Positions 8,327 through 16,394 of a stretch of 64,000 nucleotides of DNA are shown here, in pieces. Location of the stretch: the NCBI GenBank assembly GCA_045130235.1, contig JBGUPJ010000029.1, forward strand, positions 1 through 64,000, written 5' to 3'. Under the pieces are notes generated by a model. The model saw only the letters and a list, made by a program, of their open reading frames with translations. It had not been told where the DNA came from and did not search any database. The DNA comes from UBA1756 sp045130235. Its GTDB lineage: Bacteria; Bacteroidota; Bacteroidia; Bacteroidales; WCHB1-69. The position numbers and the translations under genes were made by a program. The number at the start of each line of letters is the position of its first letter. Positions within the stretch are counted from its first letter, which is position 1.

Positions 8327-8334
8327 CAAAAATA
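8327..8334 (-). promoter_or_regulatory. -7 box for the DUF6913-dapA unit
   Basis: Minus-strand TATTTTTG lies 33 bases before the chosen start. No clear TTG at the proper distance. It helps decide the start of the DUF6913 gene. Confidence 0.4.
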
Positions 8335-8403
8335 AGCAATTTTTTTCTTTTTTTTATAATTTTGAAATTTAAAAATTTTTACAAGAAAAGATGAAAATAG
8401 TTG

Positions 8404-8411
8404 TAATTTTG
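8404..8411 (+). promoter_or_regulatory. -7 box for the membrane lysozyme-like gene
   Basis: TAATTTTG lies 22 bases before the start at 8434, with only a weak T-rich -33 region around 8376-8380. Confidence 0.4.
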
Positions 8412-8433
8412 CGCCGTTTTTTTCACCGAAAGA

Positions 8434-9591
8434 ATGGAACAAGAAAAACCAACAAATATTGAGAAAAAGTCGTTTTTCAAGGCATGGAAAACGCTGAAAG
8501 TTCGGACAAAAATCTACCAAATTGGCGTACATCTGTTGGCGCTCTTCGCATTGGGTATCATTGTCGCATGGGGGATTTATAAGTTGGGTTTCACCAATGA
8601 TAATGGCGGGGTGGACCCCAACAACCGCTACATGGCGGATTATAAGGAAATGGGCAACCTGACCGACTCTTCCAAAATCTATTCCGCACAGCTGCAAAAC
8701 TACATCCAGTTGGCGGTGCTCAACCAATTTTTCCCCACCAATGCGCATCTCATCTACGAAGCAGACCGTACCATGAACGACCCAGACATGCTGAATCACA
8801 TGGTGTATGCCAGCAACATGTACATGAGGGAGACAGAAAATGGCAAGAAGTTTCAGGAGTTGTTGCAGGAAGTGAATACGCTGATAGCCCGTTATCCGGC
8901 TTCCACCTCCACCGACAATGTCATCCCGTGGATGAACGACCCGGGCTGGCCTGCCTTGAAGCGTGCCATGCAGAATGATGCGGAGAAAATCCGCAAGGCG
9001 GGAGAAATTACTGGAGTTGACCCGCGTCTGATTGCCGCATGTACCGTGGGCGAGCAGATCCGCCTTTTCAACTCCCGCCGCGAGGATGTGAAACGCTACC
9101 TCGGCCCTGCCGTCATGAGCGTACAGTCGCAGTTCTCGTTGGGGGTTAACGGCATCAAGGATTTTACCGCGGCCGCCGTTGAGCGCAACCTGAAAGATCC
9201 TAACTCAGTGTACTATATGGGCGAGAAGTATGAGCATATTCTTGACTATAATGAGGATCAGCTGGAAGACCTCACCACTGCCCGTTTCAACCGGCTGGTG
9301 GATTACCGAGACCATCTCTACTCGTTCATCTATACTGGCTGTATCTTGCACCAGACCATGTTGCAGTGGAAGAGGGCCGGTTTCGACATCTCCAATCGTC
9401 CCGATATTTTATGCACCCTTTTTAACCTTGGCTTCAGCGCCTCCAAACCCAACGAGGCTCCCCAGTGCGGCGGGTCGCATGTGTCGGTGGGCGGGCGCAC
9501 CTATACTTTCGGCGTCTTGGGCAACGATTTCTACTACTCTGGCGAACTCTTCGACGAGTTTCCATTGCATCAGCAGACTTTTGCCGAATAA
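8434..9591 (+). CDS. Membrane-anchored protein, possibly lysozyme-like
   Basis: 385 residues with a basic N-terminus and one membrane helix at about 30-53 (IGVHLLALFALGIIVAWGIY), so the bulk lies outside the cytoplasmic membrane. The central segment GVDPRLIAACTVGEQIR resembles the start of the lysozyme-like fold in soluble lytic transglycosylases (GVDPxLIxAVxxxES), although the final acidic residue sits in a Glu-Gln context. The C-terminus has TLFNLGFSASKP and YTFGVLGNDFYYSGEL. I infer a possible peptidoglycan-binding or -cleaving role, but no assay-level motif proves activity. It is a single gene with its own -7 box. Confidence 0.5.
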   Translation: MEQEKPTNIEKKSFFKAWKTLKVRTKIYQIGVHLLALFALGIIVAWGIYKLGFTNDNGGVDPNNRYMADYKEMGNLTDSSKIYSAQLQNYIQLAVLNQFFPTNAHLIYEADRTMNDPDMLNHMVYASNMYMRETENGKKFQELLQEVNTLIARYPASTSTDNVIPWMNDPGWPALKRAMQNDAEKIRKAGEITGVDPRLIAACTVGEQIRLFNSRREDVKRYLGPAVMSVQSQFSLGVNGIKDFTAAAVERNLKDPNSVYYMGEKYEHILDYNEDQLEDLTTARFNRLVDYRDHLYSFIYTGCILHQTMLQWKRAGFDISNRPDILCTLFNLGFSASKPNEAPQCGGSHVSVGGRTYTFGVLGNDFYYSGELFDEFPLHQQTFAE

Positions 9592-9595
9592 TTTG

Positions 9596-9603
9596 TATCT
9601 TTG
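9596..9603 (+). promoter_or_regulatory. -7 box for the aspartate aminotransferase gene
   Basis: TATCTTTG, directly after the stop of the preceding gene and 46 bases before the start at 9650. Confidence 0.45.
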
Positions 9604-9649
9604 CACCTTCGAAAATCATTAAATTATACTCTAATAAAAATTTACATTT

Positions 9650-10882
9650 ATGGCACTTATTTCTCAAAGAATTAGCAGCATGCCGCCGTCAGAAACCCTT
9701 GCTATGACCCAGATAGCCAACGAATTGGCCGAAGCAGGCAAGGATGTTATCAAACTCAGCATCGGCGAACCCGACTTCAACACCCCTGAAATGGTGAAGG
9801 AGGCCGCCAAGACCGCTATTGATGAAAACTGGACCCACTATCCGCCAGTACCCGGCTATCCGGACCTCAAAAAGGCCATCTGCGCCAAGTTCAAAAGAGA
9901 CAACAACCTCGACTATGCCCCCGAGCAGATCGTAGTTTCAACAGGTGGTAAACAAGCTATTTATCAGGTAGTTATGTCACTTGTTGACCCGGGTGACGAA
10001 GTGGTGATTCCCACCCCGTTCTGGGTATCCTACAAGGCTATCGTGCAGCTGGCAGAAGGCAAGTCGGTCTATATCCAAACCAAGATTGAAAACGACTTCA
10101 AGGTGACCCCCGACCAGCTCCGCGCCGCCCTCACCCCCAAGACCAAAATGATGATTTTCAGCAGCCCCTCCAACCCGACGGGTATGCTCTACTCACGTGA
10201 TGAGCTGAAGGCACTGGCCGAAGTGCTCCGCGACTATCCTAACGTCATCGTTCTCTCAGACGAGATTTACGAGCATATCAACTTCGAGGGCAAACACGAG
10301 AGCATGGCACAGTTCGACTGGATGAAGGAACGCACCGTAACCGTGAATGGTGTGGCCAAGGGCTTCGCCATGACCGGCTGGCGTATCGGTTTCATCGGCG
10401 CTCCCGTCGCCATCGCCAAGGCGTGCAACAAACTGCAAGGCCAGGTTACTTCCGCCACCTGCTCCATCGCACAGCGCGCCACCATCAAAGCCATGCAGAT
10501 GGACCCCTCCACCAGCGAGGATATCATCAACATGCGCAATATCTTCTTGAAACGCAGAGACATGGTGTACGACCTGCTCCGCGAAATCCCCGGCTTCAAG
10601 GTGCGTCTGCCCAAGGGAGCCTTCTACTTCTTCCCGGAAATCAGCGACCTGTACGGCAAGCATGTGCCCGCCGACTCCATTTTCGCCAAAACATACAACA
10701 AGACTACCATCGAGAACTCCACCGACTTCTGCATGTACATCCTTTACGATGCCAACGTGGCATTGGTGCAGGGTATCGCTTTCGGCGATGACCATTGCGT
10801 TCGCCTTTCCTACGCCACCTCTGAGGATAAACTCCGCGAGGCAATGCGCAGAATTCGTGAGGCAGTTGAAAAGATGCAATAA
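9650..10882 (+). CDS. aspC: Pyridoxal-phosphate aspartate aminotransferase (class I/II)
   Basis: 410 residues. It transfers the amino group between aspartate and 2-oxoglutarate and sits between central metabolism and amino acid synthesis. Motifs of the Thermus/Bacillus-type I-gamma subgroup are visible: ISSMPPSETLAM, LSIGEPDFNTP, YPPVPGYPDLK, SNPTGMLYS, LSDEIYEH (Asp and Tyr contacting the cofactor) and NGVAKGFAMTGWRIGF with the Schiff-base Lys and phosphate-binding Arg. The N-terminus and the length of about 400 agree with the family. The exact substrate could include prephenate or another keto acid, as in related enzymes. Confidence 0.88.
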   Translation: MALISQRISSMPPSETLAMTQIANELAEAGKDVIKLSIGEPDFNTPEMVKEAAKTAIDENWTHYPPVPGYPDLKKAICAKFKRDNNLDYAPEQIVVSTGGKQAIYQVVMSLVDPGDEVVIPTPFWVSYKAIVQLAEGKSVYIQTKIENDFKVTPDQLRAALTPKTKMMIFSSPSNPTGMLYSRDELKALAEVLRDYPNVIVLSDEIYEHINFEGKHESMAQFDWMKERTVTVNGVAKGFAMTGWRIGFIGAPVAIAKACNKLQGQVTSATCSIAQRATIKAMQMDPSTSEDIINMRNIFLKRRDMVYDLLREIPGFKVRLPKGAFYFFPEISDLYGKHVPADSIFAKTYNKTTIENSTDFCMYILYDANVALVQGIAFGDDHCVRLSYATSEDKLREAMRRIREAVEKMQ

Positions 10883-10888
10883 TTCAGA

Positions 10889-11797
10889 ATGGCTAAGTTC
10901 ACACAGTGGCGTAATTTTTGGAAGCGGGTACGCAAGAACTGGAGTGTCAAGCACCAGCTGATTATCCGTAATGAGACCACTCATAAGGAGAGTTTTACCT
11001 TTCTGTTGAGTCCCCGTAATATTTTTGTTACGGTGATGGTTTCAGCGGTGGTGTTGGTGGCCCTTACGGCGGTCATCATCGCCTTCACGCCGCTGCGCTA
11101 TTACATTCCGGGTTATACCACTCCTGATGAGCACCGAAAGTACAAGGAAACGGCCGAGCAGATGGAGGACTTGCAGGCGAAATACGACCGCAATGAGTTG
11201 TATCTTAATGATTTGCGAAAAATTTTAGAAGAGGCTTGTCAAGATACTATGGAGGCCGCCCCGCAGGGCGATATGATGGCCGCCGGCAGTCAGTCGCTGC
11301 AGGAGGCTACGGATCCTTCAGAGAGCGAGATGGCCTTGCGAGAGGAGGCCGGCGACCTGCTGCAGGCCGTTTCGTCGCGCCAAAACAACGACGACGTGTC
11401 CATCAGCAGCCGCGCCGACATCCAGAACCTGTTCCTGCAACCGCCCACTACCGGCACCATCCTCACCGCCTACAGCGTGCCTCAGAATCATTACGGCATC
11501 GATGTGGCCAACCGTGAGGGTACGCTCATCACCAGTGCCGCCGAAGGAATGGTGGTTTTCGCCGGCTACGATGTCACCGACGGCAATGTCATCATCATCC
11601 AACACCATGATAATGTGCTGACAATCTACAAAAACAACCAGGCACTGCTCAAGAGCAAGGGAGCCATAGTGGCCGCTGGCGAGCCCATCGCCCGAATGGG
11701 GCATAGCGGCATCACCGACAAGGGCAGCCACCTCCATTTTGAACTGTGGCACAACGGATTTCCCCTTAACCCATTGGATTACTTAACTTTGAAATAA
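10889..11797 (+). CDS. M23-family metallopeptidase, membrane-anchored
   Basis: 302 residues. There is a basic N-terminus, one membrane helix at about 45-66, a helical linker and a C-terminal LytM-type domain (about 195-300). The zinc site is seen as HYGIDV (His, Asp) and HLHFELW (final His-x-His). This family cuts peptidoglycan cross-links or stem peptides in the periplasm. Both zinc motifs look intact, so catalysis is likely. It begins six bases after the aminotransferase stop and ends 16 bases before the next gene, so the three are probably one transcript. Confidence 0.9.
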   Translation: MAKFTQWRNFWKRVRKNWSVKHQLIIRNETTHKESFTFLLSPRNIFVTVMVSAVVLVALTAVIIAFTPLRYYIPGYTTPDEHRKYKETAEQMEDLQAKYDRNELYLNDLRKILEEACQDTMEAAPQGDMMAAGSQSLQEATDPSESEMALREEAGDLLQAVSSRQNNDDVSISSRADIQNLFLQPPTTGTILTAYSVPQNHYGIDVANREGTLITSAAEGMVVFAGYDVTDGNVIIIQHHDNVLTIYKNNQALLKSKGAIVAAGEPIARMGHSGITDKGSHLHFELWHNGFPLNPLDYLTLK

Positions 11798-11813
11798 CCC
11801 TTTAATTCAGTAT

Positions 11814-12494
11814 ATGGATACCGATTATTCTAACATTTGTCAATTATTGATTCAAAAAGGCGAACTGAAGCAGCAGATTTACACCAGCACCCTCGAGTCG
11901 ATGGAGCTGTTCAAACAGTGCGCCAAAGAGTTTGAAGATTATTACGAAGAGAATTGCGCTGAGCAGCACCCGCGTGTCACCGTGGACTACAACGGCAAGA
12001 ACCTCCACGAGTTCAAGCTCCGTTTTGCCGGCGACGTGCTGATTTTTTTGATGCATACCAACATCTTCGAGTTTCCCCGCGACCATGAGGTGATGAAGAC
12101 CCCCTACATCCGCGAAGACCAGACCCGCTCCTACTGCGGTGTCATCCATATCTTCAACTTCCTCTCCGACTCGTTCCGCTACAACCGCATCAACGACTCC
12201 GGCTATATGATTGGGCGTATTTTCATCAATAAAGACAAGCATTTCTATGTGGAAGGAAAACGGGAGCTGGCCAAGGTGCTCAACAACTTCAACAATCGCG
12301 AGCTTGACAAACAGTCGGTGGAGGAGATCCTGATGTCGGCCATCCAATACACCATCAATTTCGACCTGTTGGTGCCTGAGTATTCCAATTTGGTGGAGAT
12401 TTCGGTGAATGATATCCTTCAGATTGAAGATCAGAACATGATTTTGAAGACCGGTAAACGTCTGGGATTCAGGTTTGAACCCGATGACAAGTAG
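11814..12494 (+). CDS. Conserved Bacteroidota protein of unknown function
   Basis: 226 residues, soluble, with no signal or membrane segment. Features are an N-terminal helical region, the conserved-looking segments FEFPRDHEVMKTPYI and RSYCGVIHIFNFLSDSFRYNR, and an acidic C-terminus. It follows the M23 peptidase by 16 bases. I cannot name its family or function. Position suggests an envelope-linked housekeeping role, but this is weak. Confidence 0.65.
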   Translation: MDTDYSNICQLLIQKGELKQQIYTSTLESMELFKQCAKEFEDYYEENCAEQHPRVTVDYNGKNLHEFKLRFAGDVLIFLMHTNIFEFPRDHEVMKTPYIREDQTRSYCGVIHIFNFLSDSFRYNRINDSGYMIGRIFINKDKHFYVEGKRELAKVLNNFNNRELDKQSVEEILMSAIQYTINFDLLVPEYSNLVEISVNDILQIEDQNMILKTGKRLGFRFEPDDK

Positions 12495-12519
12495 GTCGGA
12501 AAAAATATTTTTGCAAAAA

Positions 12520-12551
12520 TTGGTTTTATATTAAAAAATCATGTATTTTTG
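12520..12551 (+). promoter_or_regulatory. Promoter of tRNA-Glu(UUC)
   Basis: TTG at 12520-12522, a 21-base spacer and TATTTTTG at 12544-12551, placed 22 bases before the mature tRNA. Confidence 0.6.
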
Positions 12552-12573
12552 CAGCCTCATTTTTTGAGGAAAT

Positions 12574-12648
12574 GCTGGATTCGTCTAGTTGGCCCAGGAC
12601 GTCAGGTTTTCATCCTGAAAATCGGGGGTTCGAATCCCCCATCCAGTA
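12574..12648 (+). tRNA. tRNA-Glu, anticodon UUC
   Basis: The 75-nt cloverleaf closes with acceptor GCTGGAT (12574-12580) and ATCCAGT (12641-12647), discriminator A. The anticodon stem TCAGG/CCTGA flanks the loop TTTTCAT, giving anticodon TTC at 12609-12611. The T arm is GGGGG-TTCGAAT-CCCCC. The 3' CCA is not encoded. It has its own promoter and terminator. Confidence 0.93.
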
Positions 12649-12650
12649 CG

Positions 12651-12681
12651 AAGAGACAGTTAAAAGCTGTCTCTTTTTTTA
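12651..12681 (+). terminator. Rho-independent terminator after tRNA-Glu
   Basis: Perfect 9-bp stem AAGAGACAG (12651-12659) with CTGTCTCTT (12667-12675), a 7-base loop and a following T run. Confidence 0.8.
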
Positions 12682-12694
12682 TTGCAAAAAATCG

Positions 12695-12702
12695 TATCTT
12701 TG
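12695..12702 (+). promoter_or_regulatory. -7 box for the beta-CASP nuclease gene
   Basis: TATCTTTG, 20 bases before the start at 12723, just past the tRNA terminator. Confidence 0.45.
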
Positions 12703-12722
12703 CACCGCAAAATCCAACCATT

Positions 12723-14123
12723 ATGAAAATTGATTTTTTAGGTGCAACGACAGAAGTTACCGGTAGTAAATTTCTTCTCACCACCCGCAAAGGGGTAAAA
12801 ATTCTGTTGGACTGCGGAATGTACCAGGGCAAAGGCTTGGAGACCGACCGGATGAATCGCGACTTGGGATTCGACCCGCGCGAGATCGACTACATCATTC
12901 TTTCGCACGCCCACATCGACCATTCTGGTCTGATTCCCTATGTGGTGAAGATGGGCTTCAAGGGAACGGTGTTCTGCACTCCCGCCACCCGCGACTTGTG
13001 CGCCATCATGCTTCCTGACTCCGGCCGTATTCAAGAAACCGATACCGCCCAGTTCAACAAAAAACGTGCCTTCCAGGGTCTTCCGCCTGTAGAACCCATC
13101 TACACCATGCAGGATGCGGTGACCTGTATGCGCCATTTCATCAGTATCCCCTACCATCTTCCCTACGAACTCACTCCTGAATTCAAATTCGAACTCATCA
13201 ATACCGGCCACATGCTCGGAAGCAGCGCCATCTATATCACCATCAAAGAGGGTAGAAAGGTCAGAACTATCTGTTATACAGGAGATATTGGCCGTTACAA
13301 CAAAACGATTCTTCCCGACCCGGAACCGTTCCCGCAGGCCGACTATATCATTACCGAGTCCACCTACGGCGACCGTCTCCATACCACTATCAGCGAGGCC
13401 AAACGCGACCTGATGATGGTCATCAAAGATGCGGTGGCGCAGCGTAAAGGAAAGCTCATTATCCCGTCGTTCGCCATCGGCCGTACTCAGGAGATCGTTT
13501 ATGCCCTGCAAAGCCTTGAGAATGAGAAAAATCTGCCGGATGTGGAGATTTTCATAGACAGTCCGCTCGCCGTGGCCGCCACCGACATCTTCCGCATTCA
13601 CAGCGAAGCCTTTAACGAGGAGTTGCAAGAGTATATCAAAACCGACCCCGACCCGTTTGGATTCCAAAAGGTACATTACATCCGCAGCATTGCCGACTCC
13701 AAGAAACTCAACTCCTACAATCGTCCCTGCATCATCATTTCCGCATCGGGCATGATGGAGGCGGGACGTGTGAAACACCATCTTGCCAACAACATCGAGA
13801 ATCCGAAAACCACCATTCTGTCAGTGGGGTACTGTTCTCCTACTACGCTTGGAGCCAAGATTATGCGGGGCGACAGCGAGGTCTCAATCTTTGGCACCAA
13901 GTACAAGGTGCGCGCCAAACTCGCTTCCATCGAGGCCTTCTCGGGTCACGGCGACTACTACGAACTCATTCACTACCTCTCTTGCCAGGATAAGAAAAAG
14001 GTGCGCCTCATCTACATCGTGCATGGCGAAGACCCCGCCCGAACGGCCTATTCACAGCATCTCGCCGATGCCGGATTCAAAAAATCGTACATTCCTAAAT
14101 TTAGAGAATCTGTTGAAATTTAA
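12723..14123 (+). CDS. Metallo-beta-lactamase/beta-CASP fold RNA-processing hydrolase
   Basis: 466 residues from ATG 12723. An upstream extension in this frame would run through the tRNA and is rejected. The metal site is seen in SHAHIDHSG (HxHxDH, residues 62-67), followed by later motifs TGHMLGSS, YTGDIGRY and the beta-CASP segments TESTYGD, IPSFAIGRTQE, ISASGMMEAGR and FSGHGDY. The C-terminal VHGED carries the last His. Homologues of the Ysh1/CPSF73-like bacterial class are exo- or endoribonucleases acting on RNA. Substrate is not predictable. No KH domain is present. It stands alone, with a -7 box after the tRNA terminator. Confidence 0.88.
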   Translation: MKIDFLGATTEVTGSKFLLTTRKGVKILLDCGMYQGKGLETDRMNRDLGFDPREIDYIILSHAHIDHSGLIPYVVKMGFKGTVFCTPATRDLCAIMLPDSGRIQETDTAQFNKKRAFQGLPPVEPIYTMQDAVTCMRHFISIPYHLPYELTPEFKFELINTGHMLGSSAIYITIKEGRKVRTICYTGDIGRYNKTILPDPEPFPQADYIITESTYGDRLHTTISEAKRDLMMVIKDAVAQRKGKLIIPSFAIGRTQEIVYALQSLENEKNLPDVEIFIDSPLAVAATDIFRIHSEAFNEELQEYIKTDPDPFGFQKVHYIRSIADSKKLNSYNRPCIIISASGMMEAGRVKHHLANNIENPKTTILSVGYCSPTTLGAKIMRGDSEVSIFGTKYKVRAKLASIEAFSGHGDYYELIHYLSCQDKKKVRLIYIVHGEDPARTAYSQHLADAGFKKSYIPKFRESVEI

Positions 14124-14138
14124 TTCACGACTATTTTG

Positions 14139-14146
14139 TATTTTTG
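14139..14146 (+). promoter_or_regulatory. -7 box for ffh
   Basis: TATTTTTG, with TTG at 14113-14115 (23-base spacer), 29 bases before the ffh start. Confidence 0.45.
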
Positions 14147-14175
14147 CAAACTCATTTTTTTAACGAAAAATCATC

Positions 14176-15510
14176 ATGTTTGACAGCTTAAGTGACCGGT
14201 TAGAACGGGCGTTTAAAGTCCTGAAGGGACAAGGAAAAATTACGGATATCAATGTGGCGGAAACCATGAAGGAGGTGCGCAAGGCCCTTCTTGATGCGGA
14301 CGTGAGCTATAAGATTGCCAAGGAATTTACCGACACGGTGAAAGCCAAGGCGCTGGGTATGGATGTGTTGAAGGCTGTGTCGCCCAGCCAGATGATGGTG
14401 AAAATCACCTACGATGAGTTGATTGCCTTGATGGGAAATTCCGCCGAGGACATCAACATCAATGCTAACCCGGCAGTCATCTTGATGGCGGGTTTGCAAG
14501 GTTCGGGTAAAACTACCCACGCTGCCAAGCTGGCCAACATGCTGAAAAACAAGCGTCGCCGCAAACCGTTGCTCGTGGCTGGCGACGTGTACCGTCCCGC
14601 CGCTATCGACCAGCTGAAAGTTCTGGGCGAAAAGCTGGAGGTGCCTGTCTATACCGAACCCGACTCCAAAAAGCCGGTCGAGATCGCCAAAAATGCAGTT
14701 GCCTACGCCAAGGCCAACGGCCTCGATGTGGTGATTGTGGATACCGCAGGTCGTCTCGCCGTGGATGAGGAGATGATGGAGGAAATCGGCAACATTAAGA
14801 ATGCCGTCAACCCGCATGAGATTCTCTTCGTGGTGGATGCCATGACCGGTCAGGATGCCGTGAATACCGCCAAGGCGTTCAACGACAAGCTCAACTTCGA
14901 CGGTGTGATCCTTACCAAGATGGACGGTGACACCCGCGGAGGTGCCGCCCTCACCATCAAGGCGGTGGTCAACAAGCCCATCAAGTTCATCGGTACCGGC
15001 GAGAAGATGGAGGCCCTCGACGTGTTCCATCCCGACCGTATGGCCGAGCGTATCCTTGGCATGGGCGACATCCGCTCGTTTGTGGAGACCGCCCAGGCGC
15101 AGTTCGACGAGGAAGAGGCCGCCAAATTGCAGAAGAAGTTGGCCAAGAACCAGTTCGATTTCAACGACTTCCTCAACCAGATTCAGCAAATCAAGAAGAT
15201 GGGCAACGTGAAGGAGCTGATGGGCATGATTCCGGGAATGGGCAAGGCCGTGCGCGACCTCGACATCGACGACAATGCCTTCAAGAGCGTGGAGGCCATC
15301 ATCCTCTCCATGACTCCCGAAGAGCGCCAGAATCCCGACATCATCAACGGCAGTCGCAAAAAACGTATCGCCAACGGTAGCGGCACCGACATTCAGGAGG
15401 TGAACCGCCTCGTCAAGCAATTCTACGACACCCGCAAGATGATGAAGATGGTGAACAGCGGCAAGGCTAAAGGCCTCATGAACGCCCTTAGCATGCGCAA
15501 AAGACGCTAA
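14176..15510 (+). CDS. ffh: Signal recognition particle protein (SRP54 GTPase)
   Basis: 444 residues, near the usual 450. It binds signal sequences of nascent membrane proteins together with 4.5S RNA and docks with FtsY. Domain N begins MFDSLSDRLERAF. The G domain has GLQGSGKTTHAAKLA (G1), DVYRPAAIDQL, DTAGRLAVDEEMM (G3) and TKMDGDTRGGAAL (G4/G5 region). The methionine-rich M domain is at about 300-444, with KELMGMIPGMG and a basic RNA-binding tail. The gene converges with the HAD phosphatase gene 10 bases away. A short hairpin around the stop codon (ACGC/GCGT) is too weak to call a terminator. Confidence 0.96.
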   Translation: MFDSLSDRLERAFKVLKGQGKITDINVAETMKEVRKALLDADVSYKIAKEFTDTVKAKALGMDVLKAVSPSQMMVKITYDELIALMGNSAEDININANPAVILMAGLQGSGKTTHAAKLANMLKNKRRRKPLLVAGDVYRPAAIDQLKVLGEKLEVPVYTEPDSKKPVEIAKNAVAYAKANGLDVVIVDTAGRLAVDEEMMEEIGNIKNAVNPHEILFVVDAMTGQDAVNTAKAFNDKLNFDGVILTKMDGDTRGGAALTIKAVVNKPIKFIGTGEKMEALDVFHPDRMAERILGMGDIRSFVETAQAQFDEEEAAKLQKKLAKNQFDFNDFLNQIQQIKKMGNVKELMGMIPGMGKAVRDLDIDDNAFKSVEAIILSMTPEERQNPDIINGSRKKRIANGSGTDIQEVNRLVKQFYDTRKMMKMVNSGKAKGLMNALSMRKRR

Positions 15511-15519
15511 TAGCGTTTA

Positions 15520-16176
15520 TTACATAAATTGAAGAATCTTATTGAAACTCGTGAGTTCCGGCTTTTCCAGGATGTAATCCGCGCCAGCATTCACGAGTTC
15601 TTCTTTGGTGCGGTACCCCCACAGCACCCCCACCTTTTTCAGGCCGGCACGGGAGGCCGTCTCCATATCCACGCAGCTGTCGCCCACAAAAAGAGTTGAT
15701 TTCTGCGTCTCACGTGCCCCCTCGATGATTTCGAACACCATGCCCGGATTGGGCTTGGGCAGTACGCCGGGACGATACCCCAAAACGGATGAAAAGCGGA
15801 TGGTGGGAAAATAGTGGCGCATCAGCGGCCCCATAGCCTCATGGGCTTTGTTGGAGGCCACCGCCAATTTGATGCCTTGGTTTTGCAACCCTTCTAACAG
15901 TTCGATAATGCCAGAATATGGCACAGTCTTGTCCATTTTATGCACATCATAGTATTCCAAAAACTCTTGGTAAAGAGTTGATATAGTGGACTCTGTGCGG
16001 TTTTCTTCGGGGAGAATTCTTTCTATTAATTTTCGAATACCATTACCCACGAATAGCTTATAGGCTTCGGTCGGGTGAGTGGGATAGCCATGTTGGGAGA
16101 GAACGTGGTTGCCGGAAGCGGCCAGGTCTTCCAAGGTGTTGAGGATGGTGCCATCCAAATCGAAAACGATCAGCAT
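15520..16176 (-). CDS. HAD-superfamily phosphatase, phosphoglycolate phosphatase-like
   Basis: 218 residues. The haloacid-dehalogenase core is complete: DLDGTILNT (nucleophile and acid/base Asp), VASNK (motif II Ser), KPNPGM (motif III Lys) and FVGDSCVDMETASRAG (motif IV acids). The helical cap lies between motifs I and II, as in the Gph/PGMB subgroup. It probably dephosphorylates a small phosphorylated metabolite in the cytoplasm. The substrate is not decided by sequence, so no gene symbol is given. It lies downstream of the minus-strand tRNA-Glu but is separated from it by a terminator. Confidence 0.85.
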   Translation of the reverse strand: MLIVFDLDGTILNTLEDLAASGNHVLSQHGYPTHPTEAYKLFVGNGIRKLIERILPEENRTESTISTLYQEFLEYYDVHKMDKTVPYSGIIELLEGLQNQGIKLAVASNKAHEAMGPLMRHYFPTIRFSSVLGYRPGVLPKPNPGMVFEIIEGARETQKSTLFVGDSCVDMETASRAGLKKVGVLWGYRTKEELVNAGADYILEKPELTSFNKILQFM

Positions 16177-16193
16177 AATTTCAGCATTATTCG

Positions 16194-16221
16194 AAAAAAA
16201 AAGGCAGAACTAAATTCTGCC
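16194..16221 (-). terminator. Rho-independent terminator after tRNA-Glu(CUC)
   Basis: On the minus strand GGCAGAA and TTCTGCC (7-bp stem, 16221-16203) are followed by a run of nine Ts (16202-16194). Confidence 0.75.
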
Positions 16222-16222
16222 G

Positions 16223-16299
16223 TGGTAGCGCATAAGGGAGTCGAACCCTTGATATTCAGACTGAGAATCTGACGTCCTGGACCACTAGACGAATGCGCC
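16223..16299 (-). tRNA. tRNA-Glu, anticodon CUC, with encoded CCA
   Basis: Minus-strand cloverleaf with acceptor GGCGCAT and ATGCGCT, discriminator A, then an encoded CCA at 16225-16223. The anticodon stem TCAGA/TCTGA flanks the loop TTCTCAG, which gives anticodon CTC. The T arm is AAGGG-TTCGACT-CCCTT. It has its own promoter and terminator. It is a second glutamate isoacceptor in the window. Confidence 0.92.
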
Positions 16300-16311
16300 A
16301 GTTTGATGCTG

Positions 16312-16344
16312 CAAAAATACAACTTTTTTGTAAATCTGCATCAA
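16312..16344 (-). promoter_or_regulatory. Promoter of tRNA-Glu(CUC)
   Basis: Minus-strand TATTTTTG (16319-16312) with TTG at 16344-16342, spacer 22, located 12 bases before the tRNA. Confidence 0.5.
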
Positions 16345-16394
16345 TTTATTCAAATTTTTAATTTTAAAATTATAAATAATTGATTATAAATATG

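Noticed and set aside
12549..12722. An N-terminal extension of the beta-CASP gene
   Set aside because: It would translate through the tRNA-Glu gene, its terminator and a -7 box. The ATG at 12723 gives the normal N-terminus.
15495..15520. A terminator between ffh and the HAD gene
   Set aside because: The inverted repeat around the ffh stop has only four pairs and no T-run.
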